NCBI GenBank assembly: GCA_963556255.1 | Contig: OY744612.1 | Span: 17,319,900 to 17,383,899 of the forward strand | Source: Allolobophora icterica | Taxonomy: Eukaryota > Annelida > Clitellata > Crassiclitellata > Lumbricidae | Length of the DNA stretch: 64,000 nt | Direction: 5' to 3' | Part shown: one piece after another, positions 1-39,548 of the stretch | Layout: each line of letters starts with the position of its first letter | Position numbering within the stretch: the first letter of the stretch is position 1 | Notes under the pieces: model-generated | What the model was told of the DNA's origin: nothing | Seen by the model: the letters and a program-made list of their open reading frames with translations, nothing else | The model's database searches: none | Made by a program: the position numbers and the translations under genes

Positions 1-32
1 CTCCATTCATTCATTCATTCATTCATTTGAGC
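1..32. repeat. (ATTC)n microsatellite
   Basis: A short tetranucleotide run at the window edge. The following 90 bases contain the motif 'GAGGCGCTCCCGAC', which recurs inverted in the SINE tail near 23.25 kb, so this may be a SINE fragment. Confidence 0.7.
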
Positions 33-119
33 ACTTATGTAGCACGTCTTCAAGGGGACTACTCAGAGGCGCTCCCGACTTCAGCACGAACATAAAGAAC
101 CGGTTTTAGCGCAGTGTAG

Positions 120-365
120 AAAGACTCGGGTTGGGTTTTCGGGAGGAGACACAGCTCTGTCAAATCTGTAAAGTTATTCAGGTCTAAACTTAAGACTCAT
201 CCCTTTCAACTTGCTTACCCACCCCTAGGCTGCTTCATGATTTCTCTGATCTGTCGGAGTTTGACCTGACTTTTCCACTGAATCACAAGCTTTTATTGCG
301 ATTTCGCTCTAAATGTCTTGGACATTACGATAATGACACTATAGAATTGATTAGGTTAGTGTAAA
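120..365 (+). mobile_element. LINE 3'-end remnant
   Basis: The stretch translates in pieces to a reverse-transcriptase C-terminal tail (pattern FRSKLKTHPFQLAYP). It ends in a 3' tail of the form ATTACGATAATG...CTATAGAA followed by ATTAG repeats. A close relative of both parts occurs at 9040-9245, and the tail motif recurs near 29.9 kb. There is no open reading frame. It lies in the intron upstream of the first visible CHD1 exon. The family assignment to a CR1/Jockey-like clade is inference. Confidence 0.55.
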
Positions 366-430
366 TGAGCTACATAAATGAATATGACATATGTACATAA
401 ATTTAATTGCACTGTGCTACGAAATTGTAG

Positions 431-28388
<27,958 letters not shown>

Positions 28389-28820
28389 CCCCACGAGGCA
28401 CATCTCTTTACAGTAGAACAGTTTGAAATAGTATGGATTATAAGCCATTATTTGGTTAATAATGGTTGTATTTATGGCTGGGAGACTGTTGCCATTTTGT
28501 TTCTAATGGAGTCGTGCAATCAGTTTGGTTCGACAATAGTTGATCAAAGTGGACTGTTTCGAAAGGACTGTCAAAAGATTCAGTCTGTTACGTTATGGAG
28601 CTTTGATCCGTCATGTTCAGCTATTTGTCTGGAAATTTCCTACATCGTGTGGTCAGGATATGATGAATATGTAGTCGAAAGATGCCTCTGACTGGTAGAT
28701 GAACAACAAACATTTCATCGGAGGACATTCTCCAAATAACTTATGCTACTGATAATGATGTAGAAGATTTAGAGTGTCGACATTATGTCCGGCATGTAAA
28801 TAAAGTATTTTTTTAAATCT
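28389..28820 (+). terminator. CHD1 3' UTR and poly(A) signal
   Basis: A canonical AATAAA at 28799-28804 lies about 410 bases after the stop and is followed by a T-rich tract. No competing gene starts before it. Confidence 0.75.
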
Positions 28821-29690
28821 GTGATTCCTCTGTGATGTTAAATTCGAGTTCTTGACAGTTTTACCACGCTGCTTCTGATGTTGTCGAGTGTTGTTTCTCG
28901 TGATAGGCAACAGGGTAAATCGGAACAGGAGGAGGCGGCCAGTTGTCTGAGCTAGAATGTGATCGATCGTCTATGGTACTAATGTTGGTGCTTCTTGTTC
29001 ACCCGTGCAGAGCAGTAATCATAATGTAGACTGTAATTCAGTGAACATCTAATGCACTATGTATATGGGCTCTGGCATTGCAATTGTTTAGTTCCTGTGT
29101 TTTGTTTTTTTCCGTTACTTATTATGTGTCATTATTATTATAATTGTAAGACATTAGATTCTGGTGTTTATGTACAATACAGTTGTTATTATTATCATGC
29201 TCGCATATTTGTAAGGACTGCATAATAAGAATTATTGTTGCATGTGTTTCGGGTGTGGCATTCTCGCAGTTTATGTTAAACCAGATGTGAATAAGAAGCT
29301 TTAGGACCTTTTAAATTATGCTTTTGCATTTAACATAATTTCCCCGAGTGACTGCTTTCACTTGATGTGATTTGTTTTGGCGCGCGACCTCGATTTCACT
29401 AGAGTGTGATTTGATTTGATGAGTAACTTTGCCACTACGTGGTGGTTTTTTGGTGTGACCGCACTTTCACATGGTGTGATTCATTTTCCTACCTTGCCAT
29501 TAAAAGGATGCAAATCATGGCCAGAGGGTTTTGTAAATTTGTTCAACAGTTATTGATCTCGAAGCATATTGTTGATTGTTGTTTGGTTTATTGATTAACT
29601 GATGGATAGATTTTTTGCATGGTTGATGCATACATGTGGATTGACATTACATGTATTTTCAACCAAACCGATGACTGCTTGATGACTGGC
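28821..29690. other. Intergenic, no gene seen
   Basis: AT-rich sequence without open frames. Several 'GTGTGATTTGA' phrases recur between 29350 and 29490. It may include a longer 3' UTR isoform of CHD1. Confidence 0.5.
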
Positions 29691-29696
29691 ATAACA

Positions 29697-30094
29697 ATAT
29701 GATTGATTGATTGATTGATTGACTATTGATTCCAGAGAGACTTGGCCATGTTCACTGCAGGGTCAGTGGGCATGAAAGCGTGTCACTGGTAGCAGCCGAT
29801 GGCCCTTATGGGCACAATGTGACCCCGATAAACGTGGATGTCACGGATGCATAATTATGTAATATGTACATGTATATATCGTATATGCATGTAACTTTAT
29901 GACAGTGGTGCTATAGAAGTTATTACATTAGGTGCATTGAAAAAAATACTATCCTCGTGATGTAATCATGGGTGAAAAGTATAAGCAACTTCGCCGAGGA
30001 CACCGGTATTGTGGATTGACATTGCACGTAGTTTCAATCATGCTGATGACTGGCATAACAGAATTATTGATTTATTGATTGATCAATTGATTGG

Positions 30095-30125
<31 letters not shown>
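29697..30125. repeat. (GATT)n runs and LINE/SINE-tail debris
   Basis: Pure GATT runs at 29700-29722 and 30075-30127. Between them lies 'GACAGTGGTGCTATAGAAG', the tail motif seen at 340 and 9215. 'ACTGGCATAACA' recurs at about 29680 and 30050, showing a local duplication. Confidence 0.7.
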
Positions 30126-30126
<1 letters not shown>

Positions 30127-30129
30127 CTA

Positions 30130-30712
30130 TAGCAGACTACTTAGGCCTCATGATCAACGCAGAAAAACCTAAAGCAACTGAAAAACCAAAGAGACGCGAA
30201 TAACTATCACAATCCATGGAGACGCTATTGAGCAAGTAGAGCAATCCGTCTATCTAGGAAGGCTAATAAATGCAGCAACTAAACAATATACAAAAGAGAA
30301 TTGGACGCGCTTCATGGGCATTTGGAAAAGCAGAGAATTGACCAAGAAAACCAAGACAAAGAATATACGATTATACAACTGATTTTCCTATACGGATCGG
30401 AATTTTGGACAATGTGAAAACAAGATGAGGAACAGCAGGAATGAGCTGACTGCGGAAGATCGCAGAGATTTAAAGACTACAGCAAATAAGAAACGATGAC
30501 AAGACAATCGTTCATTCAAACAACTCTACTAGACAAAGTCGTTCAACGCCTCCGATGGTTTTGTTATGTAGAGAGAATACCAGGTGACAGAATCCCATGC
30601 AAGATTCAAAGGAATAAGAAAGGCAGACCAAGACTACGCTGGATCTTCTTCTTTTTTTCCCCTTCAGGCTCGAATTAATCCCTCTTTGGAGAGGGGCCAA
30701 GACTACGCTGGA

Positions 30713-30715
<3 letters not shown>
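30130..30715 (+). pseudogene. Degenerate RTE-like LINE reverse transcriptase
   Basis: Pieces in all three frames match the C-terminal half of RTE-type reverse transcriptases: GLMINAEKPKA, TITIHGDAIEQVEQSVYLGR, RASWAFGKAEN and YTDRNFGQ. The end is TKSFNASDGFVM / DRIPCKIQRNKKGRPRLRW. Many stops show it is an old copy. Confidence 0.8.
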
Positions 30716-30756
<41 letters not shown>

Positions 30757-30780
30757 ATTCTTTATTGAAATATTAATAAT
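30716..30780. repeat. (ATT)n microsatellite
   Basis: About 12 ATT units, then AATAATAAT on the other side of a short spacer, giving an AT-rich hairpin. Confidence 0.9.
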
Positions 30781-31187
30781 AATAATAGCGAACCGCACAT
30801 TGGTGAACAAGTATAGAAAAAAATATAAAACATTGAAGTAATAAGAAGATAATATTTGAAAAAAGGAGTGTAAATTTAACAAAAATTAAAAATTAATAGG
30901 CTAATAAACACTACATCAAAAGCATCATAATTGTAGAGAAATTTAAAACTATAACTATATTCTAAAATGACTGGCAGTTTTACTAATTAAACAACATCAA
31001 AAAGCATCCTAATAATAGATAATAGATAAAGATAATATAAATGAGAACATTACATCACTTGGACTAACTCCAACCGCCTATTGCCTTAATAGACTTGACA
31101 AATGACCGAAGACAATGGAGATAATTTATTCGTACCCATCGACGTAAAACGGCTGGCATTAGGAACTGAAGATGATGAAGCGCCAAT
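30781..31187. other. Intergenic, no feature
   Basis: AT-rich; no gene or repeat structure recognised before the satellite begins. Confidence 0.6.
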
Positions 31188-32535
31188 TGTCCAACGAATT
31201 TATATAGCGCCATTTTTCAACGAATTTATATAGCGTCATTTTTCAACGAATTTATATAGCGCCATTTCCCAACGTAATTTATATAGCGCCATTTTCCAAC
31301 GGATTTATATAGCGCCATTTCCCAACGAATTTATATAGCGCCATTTTCCAAAAAAATTATATAGCGCCATTTTCCAAGCAATTTATATAGCGCCATTTTT
31401 CAACGAATTTATATAGCGTCATTTTCCAACGAATTTATATAGCGCCATTTTCCAAAAAATTTATATAGCGCCATTTTCCGACGCAATTTATATAGCGCCA
31501 TTTTTCAACGAATTTATATAGCGCCATTTTCCAAAAGAATTTATATAGCGCCATTTTTCAACGCATTTATATAGCGCCATTTTCCAACGAATTTATATAG
31601 CGCCATTTTCCAAGCAATTTATATAGCGCCATTTTCCAAGCAATTTATATAGCGCCATTTTCCAACGAATTTATATAGCGCCATTTTCCAAAAAATTTAT
31701 ATAGCGCCATTTTCCGACGCAATGTATTTATATAGCGCCATTTTCCAAAAGAATTTATATAGCGCCATTTTCCAACGCATTTATATAGCGCCATTTCCAA
31801 CGAATTTATATAGCGCCATTTTCCAAAAGAATTTATATAGAGCCATTTTCCAACGCATTTATATAGCGCCATTTTCCAAGCAATTTATATAGCGCCATAT
31901 TCCAATGTATTTATATAGCGCCATTTTCCAACGCATTTATATAGCGCCATTTTCCAAAAGAATTTATATAGCGCCATTTTCCAACGCAATTTATATAGCG
32001 CCATTTTTCAACGAATTTATATAGCACCATTTTCCAAAAGAATTTATATAGCGCCATTTTCCAACGCATTTATATAGCGCTATTTCCAACGAATTTATAT
32101 AGCGCCATTTTCCAAAAGAATTTATATAGCGCCATTTTCCAACGCATTTATATAGCGCCATTTATATAGCGCCATTTTCCAAGCAATTTATATAGCACCA
32201 TATTCCAATGTATTTATATAGCGCCATTTTTCAACGCATTTATATAGCGCCATTTTCCAAAATAATTTATATAGCGCCATTTTCCAAAGAATTTATATAG
32301 CGCCATTTTCCGACGCAATTTATATAGCGCCATTTTTCAACGAATTTATATAGCGCCATTTTCGAAAAGAATTTATATAGCGCCAATTTCCAAAGAATAT
32401 ATATAGCGCCAATTCCCAACCTATTTATATAGCGCCAATTTATAACGTATTTTTATTGCTCGAATTTACAACTTATTTAAATAGCGCCAATTTTCAACGT
32501 AATTATATAGCGCCTATTTTCAACGTATTTAATAT
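31188..32535. repeat. Satellite of about 25 bp built on TTTATATAGCGCCATTTTCC
   Basis: Roughly fifty head-to-tail units, each with core AATTTATATAGCGCCATTT followed by a short variable joint (CCAACGA, CCAAAAGA, CCAAGCA, CCGACGCA). Units become more diverged towards the right end (after 32390). The periodic open frame on the minus strand (MALYKCVGKWRYINS...) is an artefact. The core resembles the 'TTGTATAGCGCC' tails of LINE fragments at 3620 and 19050. Confidence 0.96.
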
Positions 32536-32540
32536 TTATA

Positions 32541-33052
32541 TAGGAGTCGTCCATAAAGGACGTCCGCAAAATATGACCTACTTTGGACCCTCATCCCTGT
32601 TGTCCCCATTTGACTTTAATCGCCCCCTTTGCGGGGCTTTGCCAAAGCGGACGGCGCCTATATGAAAACGTGTACATTTACACGTAGCTCTTCCAATTTG
32701 CTGCTCCCCTCTGTTTTGAACAACGAAATATTAGCCTGTCATATCAAAACTTTCTCCCCCTCTGAGGCACTAAAGAAGAGACTCAATATATTCAGAGACA
32801 ATGTTATCGGTACTTCTGTTACAGTTTTCAAGCCCAGAGTGTATTGAAGTTCTAGTACACGGCGTGAGGTGTTAGGCAACGCATCACTGGCCTTTTCATC
32901 TCTCAGGGATGGTGAAAACAAGGTGTTTACAAACTATCAAATTTAAAAATTTCAATGCGGACGTCAGCACTGGTCATAACCTCCCCCTTGTCCGCATTTG
33001 TCCGCATTTGAATGACTCTTCCCTCCTCCTCATTTTTGACGTCCTTTATAGG
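32541..33052. mobile_element. Harbinger-like MITE with GACGTCC ends
   Basis: The left end contains CCATAAAGGACGTCCGC and the right end GACGTCCTTTATAGG, which are inverted repeats. TATA-like flanks hinted at a 3-bp T/A-rich duplication but are too AT-rich to decide. No protein domain is seen. Confidence 0.5.
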
Positions 33053-34449
33053 TATACGTCAATCGAAGAGTGACAACAGGTAGTCAAATACTGCATGAGA
33101 TAAGATAGGAGGACGGTCAGGGTGATAAGAGCTGAGTAGACTGACGACGCCCCTTTCTTCCGAAGCCTTCGGTGTAAGTCGGCGGTGGGATCTGACTCCC
33201 TCCCCCTCTGCATTTGTGTTGCTCTTGGTTTTTGAGACGGTGTAAAAGAAACGGTATAGGCGCTGAGCGACGATTTTCCAAGTGTCGATTTTTCAGTGTC
33301 GTCTGCTTCTCCCCTTGCGTCGTCTACTTCTTCCGAGGATCGTAATGACATCGTCATGATTCAAGTTCTTCAATTCGTTGTCGTCTGCTTTCTCCCGTTT
33401 GGTGAGCAAAATCTTCCATCGGCAGAGTTAAGTTTAAGTACTATAAATAAAATTAATGTACTTCCCAAAATGTGGGCCCTCAAAACTGCGAGCCCGGTAC
33501 CTGCAGCACCCTTAGCACCCCTTAATGCGGGCCTGCCCACAGAGTGTTGGTGACCAATCTTCTCCCTCACGTCTCCATCCTGACGTTTTACACAAACGAA
33601 ACGACCTGATGTCTGCCCGTCCTAAGACGGTTTAAAAATAATTTTAAATTTATTTTCCAATGTGAGTCATTAAAACAAAAACGTAACGTAGCAAATTTGT
33701 GTTTGTTTATATTATTAAATGCGTATTCAGGACTCGGACTTCCTCTGGACTACTCTTTGGAAAGACTCCTCTGATTTGACGCAGCGCGCGTAAATAGGCT
33801 GATGCCCTGCGCTTGGCTTTCAAGTGGCGCTTTAGAAGTTTGGAGAATACGACCCAGATTCCTGCTATCCGAATTATAATAATAGTATCGTTCCGGGATG
33901 TGTGACGCCAGCTGGCAGATAGGCAGGGAGAACTTTGCCCGTGCTAAGACTCTTTAAACAACAAGCTTAAAATGTATTTTCGTTCGTTTCAGCCTCTTCG
34001 CGACCTAAGTAAATTAGTTTAAGCCCCTTGAAGCCGTTATTTTAAAAGAGCAGACGTTTACGGTATATTTAAATTTACGTAGAATGAAGTGTGAACCGAA
34101 CATCTTTTCAAATGTCGCCTTTTTGTAAACAGGGACGTCATCGGTCATGAATAGTGATTAGTTGTATGCGGCCAATGAGAGAAGCGTAACAGTACAGACT
34201 CGTGACATTTATGTTCGTTTATATTATTAATACTGTCAACTACAGACGTCACTAATTAACGCATCATAAAACAATAGGTAAGTAAGGTAACATAAAGGCA
34301 TCTATCAGCACTGGAATGGTTAGTATACGCAAGAATACACATCGCCGCGCCGTTAAAGATTGTCGTTGTTTGAGCCCCAATAACGCTGTCATGTCACAAA
34401 AAGTTAAGCACAGGGCCAAAAAGTGGTGGTGGTTTTGAAAGGAGTAGTA
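33053..34449. other. Intergenic, no gene recognised
   Basis: Short frames on both strands lack conserved composition or splice structure. The segment ends at the target duplication of the large element that follows. Confidence 0.6.
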
Positions 34450-34457
34450 GGGCCTAC

Positions 34458-34505
34458 CAGAGGCCCGGGAAGTGTTTAAAAGTTGTGTGAGCCAACCAAG
34501 GCAAG
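34458..34505. repeat. Left terminal sequence of the giant element
   Basis: Matches 59301-59345 almost base for base. The conserved stretch is CAGAGGC(C/T)CGGGAAG, then TGTTTAAAAGTTG, then (T/G)GTGAGCCAACCAAGG. Confidence 0.85.
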
Positions 34506-34517
34506 GGAAACACACTC

Positions 34518-34519
<2 letters not shown>

Positions 34520-34603
<84 letters not shown>
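34520..34603. repeat. (TA)n tract, left border of inner element
   Basis: About 84 bases of pure TA. The matching right-hand tract is at 52522-52551. Confidence 0.97.
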
Positions 34604-34604
<1 letters not shown>

Positions 34605-34621
34605 TTAAAGTCTATACAGAT

Positions 34622-34754
34622 TTGGGTCTGTGGCTTAGAACCGTACATTTGGGGCATATATAGCTCATCTGTAAAACTTCCTGCACTATTGGGTCTATTT
34701 ATCTACAAAACCGAAATGTTGGGTCTTATCTTTGGGTCTAGACACTTTGGGTCT
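34622..34754. repeat. TTGGGTCT cluster, left
   Basis: Five exact TTGGGTCT copies at 34622, 34689, 34719, 34732 and 34747, all in the same orientation. The density is far above chance and suggests a protein-binding array at an element end. Confidence 0.85.
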
Positions 34755-35274
34755 AAATTTCCCTAGAATACTTAACAAATTGAAGTTACAAAATAAAAAG
34801 AGTAAACCCATTAATAATTTTTATAAAAAGCGAACATAATTCACAACCTTACACGCTGCATTTGGAGAAGTAGTAGGCCTATTTATTAGCGTGACAAAAG
34901 CCTACTCTTAGCAAATAACAACACAGATAAAACATTGAAATGATTTTAGATTTGGCTGTACGAAACTCCCGATTTATATGTATTTCATTAATATTTTTAT
35001 TTCGTTGAGTGGTAGGCCTATAAAAATTTCCGAATTTACGTTTACATAATCAAGGAGTATTGCCGCCGTTATTTAAGTAGGGGGCCTATTTATTCGGAAA
35101 TTATACTCGGCCGGTGATGTAGGCTACAATGCGTTCGCCATGGTAAACACTAAAACCCGCAAGGGCCAGCCCAATATTTTCACTATATGGCAGAACAGGC
35201 CACCAATGATATATCTCCCATAGAATTTTTATAGGCTTATAGCCTATAAACTCTTAATCATACACTGTCTAGAG

Positions 35275-35609
35275 CAGTTTCCCAAACTGTGGGTTGCGAC
35301 CCAAAAGTGGGTCGCGAAGCTATGGCAAGTGGGTCGCCAAATGTTTTCGAGAAACATTTATTTTTTGCAGCAACAACGTTTGGCTAAGACTGGCCTAGAA
35401 CTGCTGGATTGCAATAAATTGTAAACTGTTTTACCTAAGTTTCCTTTTAATGCTTTAAATTTTTAAGCGCTTTTTGTAAATCCGCATAAATTTCGATACC
35501 AATTAACGAAGCAAATTTTAGTACACAATGCCTAATTTTACACAGTGGGTACCGAGACTAGGAGATATTCACAAGTGGGCCGCGACCTAGAAAAGTTTGG
35601 GAACTGATG
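35275..35609. mobile_element. hAT-like MITE
   Basis: Ends CAGTTTCCCAAACTG and AGTTTGGGAACTG(ATG) are inverted. Flanks GTCTAGAG (35267-35274) and GTCTAGAC (35610-35617) form an 8-bp duplication with one mismatch. Internal GTGGGTCGCG repeats are present. It is non-coding. Confidence 0.82.
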
Positions 35610-35639
35610 GTCTAGACTCTAGAGGTATCTGTGGTCCGG

Positions 35640-35735
35640 ATAACACACCGCAAGGTCATTGGTGTTGACCATGCTTGCACTCAGTGGCTGCGGTCCCGTT
35701 AGTGCAGCGAAAGGTCACAGATGTTGACCAGGCTT
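35640..35735. repeat. Two-copy repeat with AGGTCA-n7-TGACC palindromes
   Basis: Two units about 60 bp apart share AAGGTCA...GTTGACCA. Each contains AGGTCA spaced 7 bases from its complement TGACC (35653-35670; 35712-35730). The half-site equals the nuclear-receptor consensus, but no promoter is next to it. Confidence 0.6.
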
Positions 35736-37286
35736 GGACGCTGGACCTGTGTATTGAGAAGTCACTAAGTAGCCTATGGACAAACAGGGTTGTTTGACAA
35801 GAAGGGTGTTATATAAACTGACTCGAAACTATGAAAGGCGTCGTAAAAATAAAAGGTCTGTGACCGTACTGTGAGTAACCTTTGCGAGTCTAACAGGATT
35901 ATCCTATTGGAGCACGACGACCATTGGAATTATTAGAATTATTAGAACGGAAACCAGTCATTCTCTGCGGATATTGGAATTATAGGCCTGAGTAATCTCT
36001 TTACTGCATACAGCCAGGGATTCCTATTGACCAAGACTTCGGTGGAGTTAAGTAAAGCTAGCCTTATCTTAACTCTATTATATTTCACTACTTTTAAACG
36101 GAATGCTTAATAGAATTGCTCGTTGCTTGTTTTAGATTTTAATCGAGTTGCTGTAGACAGGTCTACTGACTATGGGCTTATATTTTGTATTGATATTGAA
36201 TATAATATTGTAAAAGTAGAGTGAGTGTTAATACTACCCTATTTTTCAAAACTACCCCACTATACTGGGGAGCATGTGGTATTAAGGGCCATGTTATGCC
36301 TGTAGGCCTACAAGTTACCAAGGGCCTCTTTATGTCAAAGAAGTCACTATTCTTGGCTAAAATGAAACTTCAGCTGTTAACTGAACCCCTAGAGTAATGG
36401 CACTGATAATAAATTGTTACGAAACAGCTTCTCTGATAATTGTACACAAAAATAGAAGAACAGATGGCAATACAACGCTCAGATGATTCAATGACTTCTA
36501 AAATTTATTAAAACATCTGCAGAGTCTCGTTTTTCAGAAACGACATATTCAAAGAAATCTTCAACACGCATCCTTTGATTTAATGCTAACTTTACAAAGC
36601 CTTCGAAGTTCACTGTTTGTACACAATGAACTGTGTCAACCCAGTGATCTCAAAATAATCACATCTCTGAAATATTGTCCAGTCCAATTTCAATGTGCTT
36701 AACAGTATTTTGCATGCATTGAAATAAAAAAAAAACAAATGCAATTTACAGACAGTAAAAGTATTCAAGCTATCATTCCAAATATGACTCATACACAATA
36801 CAATTATATTTTCACACTATTATACATTTCTCCGCTCCCTGGGTCTTAACTCTACTCAGGCTGAACAAAGTACGGAGTCTTTTCATCATCATTTTGCACA
36901 ACAATAAAACCTTCTTAAAACCTGTACCAATATAAGGTTAATTTTGGTATAACATGGTCAAGACATTTACAGCAAATTCCATCAAGCTTTAGGGCAGAAA
37001 ATAAAGATCAGTCCTTTAAGCTAACCCTAAGAGGTCAGTTCAATCCCTCAACTACCCTCCCTCAAGGCTTACAGATCTATGAGACTATCACATACTTGCT
37101 TAAGGCATTAACCTTATTAATTTTTAATTATTTATTTATTCGTTTATATTTGCATACACTAGGAAACAAATGCATTCTAGTAGAGAACCTGAACTGGCTG
37201 CCAGTTTAATCTGCATTGTGCAACAGTACAGCCCCAGCTAAATCATTCTCAATTACCACAAGAAAAATTCTAAATAGCACCATTGT
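35736..37286. other. No gene recognised
   Basis: AT-rich sequence within the large element. TTTATT at about 36503 and 37134 (AATAAA on the minus strand) could end a long 3' UTR of the recombinase gene, but nothing decides this. Confidence 0.4.
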
Positions 37287-37322
37287 CACAGATAGACAGA
37301 TAGACAGACAGACAGACAGACA
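37287..37322. repeat. (GATA/GACA)n microsatellite
   Basis: AGATAGACAGATAGACAGAC-type run of about 36 bases. Confidence 0.95.
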
Positions 37323-39100
37323 GCAAAAATATGACTGAGATTCAATGTGCTCTGGGATGGATTTTGACTAAAACATCAGTCAACACTACAACTGATGGCT
37401 GCACAGACAGCAAAGAATAAAGAAAAATTCATACGAATTCATCCAAAGTAACGCATTCTAAGAAATTGAATGTAATCAAATGACTTCCAGTGTAATTGTA
37501 ATCAAACATTTATATAGCACCACAGTAAACTAATCAGAGGTGCCCTCTGCACTATCCTCTATGACGTTAAATGTCATATCATTATCATTATCAAAACAAT
37601 GCATAGAAAACTAGATGATTCACCAGCAGTTGGCCCACGCACACACATGGAGCCCCAACAGTGGAATCCCTTCGACAGCTGATACAAGGGATCATGTTTA
37701 CAATCTCTGGACCAAGTTGTATAGATAGCCTGGAGCAACAACAGGTCGAGGTCATAATGTCCTAATGAAGTAAATGCATCAGATTAGGTTTCTTAGGAAT
37801 TTCTATTAAATTCACATGAACATATTTTAAATTTGTGAAGCTAAATCATCCACTCAAACACAAAAACTCTATTCTAAACTCTGGTAGAAGTTTTGGTGCT
37901 TACGAAAGGGTGTACAAGTATTAACCAACGTCGCACATCAAGGGACATTGAAATGAGCTTGGCACACAGTTAGAATCGTTTGGTTAAAGCAGAATTTGGT
38001 TACAAGACACTAAAGTCTTGCAGTCGGCAACTAGACAATTGTGTAGTAAGCTAGAAAAGAAATCACACGGATAACATGTACAGCCGTAGTAATGATATTA
38101 CCAATACACATCTCGCATTTACTTGCTGTATGCCAGTGTATGGTAACTCAAATATTACACAAAATTTTTGGTGACAGATGTTCTGTGGAGATGACACAAA
38201 ACAATCTGCAACAATTAGACGTAATTAGAAGGGCTGTCCATTGTCTATGGTCACTTTGAAGAATATTAGTTTTAAAATATCATACATAAACCACTAGCAT
38301 AAAAAAATACTGACTTCCCAGCTAGCCACATCAGTTGGGCCCAAAGCAGGCCCGCCTTCTGCCACTAGTGGATCTGGTGTAAAACCAACATACCTAGCTG
38401 TCAGAGTACATTTTCAGCACAAAAAAAACAAAAAAAATTTAGGCGTAAAATATCCACGAACCAAGAAAAGGTCCGAAAATAAGCAGCTCAATGAAAATTT
38501 GAGACAGAGTAAAACCTGGTCTGTTTATGTTAATCGATTACCAATACTGTTTGTTATTAAACGTGCAACTCTTTCCATTTAACATTCCTAAACTTTTGAT
38601 CTACCTCCTGCCCATTGATCAAAGCAGTCCACTTCATCTGTGCCAATGATAATCAGAGTGCCACCAGCAGAGACATTTCAAGAAATACTTTCAGCTTATT
38701 TAAGGTACAGCTCTTCAGATCTGTCAAATAGCCATGCTCCAGCACCTCTGAGAAGTTCTTGAAATGTGCTACATAAATACTTAGATAGACAGACAAATAC
38801 GTACACACACACATACATACATACATGACCCAGTCCCGTGCTTTTGTTAGTATTGGCCCTCCATTACAGCTTCCACTTTCGGTCCGGACTCCACTATTAT
38901 CTGGTGGTCCTGCCGCATTGTTTCACTGTTTTAAAACTTGTCTTTATTACCGGGGACTTACGCACTGGGAGCGCCTCTGATTGGTGGGCACTGTGTAGAG
39001 GTGCTTTACAAGTTTTGAGATACAATACAATACAATAAATATACATGCACAATGTTTACAGTAATTGCTGCCACACAGTTTAACCTCGATATCTGCCAGA
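37323..39100. other. No gene; LINE/SINE-tail fragments
   Basis: The sequence near 37650 (GAGCCCCAACAGTGGAATCCC) looks like a degraded 'GAPxxWNS' LINE box. 'ATTTATATAGCACCACAG' occurs at about 37510. 'GGGAGCGCCTCTGATTGGTG...GAGGTGCTTTACAAG', a SINE-type tail followed by ATACAATACAATA, lies at 38965-39045. Confidence 0.45.
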
Positions 39101-39109
39101 TTCAGAGCC

Positions 39110-39345
39110 TATGCGGAGGGGGAATAGAGTAATGGTAACACTCATGGCCATGAGAGCATTTAATTCGTGGTTCGATACCCGTAACGCCCTTCTAGGGCGG
39201 CGCATGCATGGCTGCCAAACCGTGTGTTTAATTAAGATTTCGTTGTACTTTCATGTTTCAATGTAATCTTACGGCGTACTTGTCAGTTTGAATTAATACA
39301 GAAAATTATTATTATTATTATAATTATTATTAAACTGCCAAAAAC
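39110..39345 (+). mobile_element. tRNA-derived SINE
   Basis: The head carries an A-box-like TAGAGTAATGGTAAC and B-box GGTTCGATACC about 35 bases later. It is followed by a body with GGGCGGCGCATGCATGGC and an ATT-rich tail (39303-39335). No clear target duplication was found. Confidence 0.7.
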
Positions 39346-39548
39346 AGAACACAGTCACAATATTACCAATTGTGGGAACTCTGCTTCTCCTCTGGCATAA
39401 CTATGAAGCATACCAAATCGAAAAATTTCAATCATTTAAGTTGAGTAGAGTAAAAATTTTGAACAACAATTTGCACTTCTTACAATAACTACGATATTCA
39501 CAAATCTGTGTTATTTTCATCAGCATCACGTACGACTAGTTATATTAC

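Noticed and set aside
31188..32535. CRISPR-like or coding repeat (MALYKC... frame)
   Set aside because: Units are contiguous, joints are not spacers, and the frame follows the repeat only.
34454..34663. Tyr-Ile repeat proteins on both strands
   Set aside because: A (TA)n tract.
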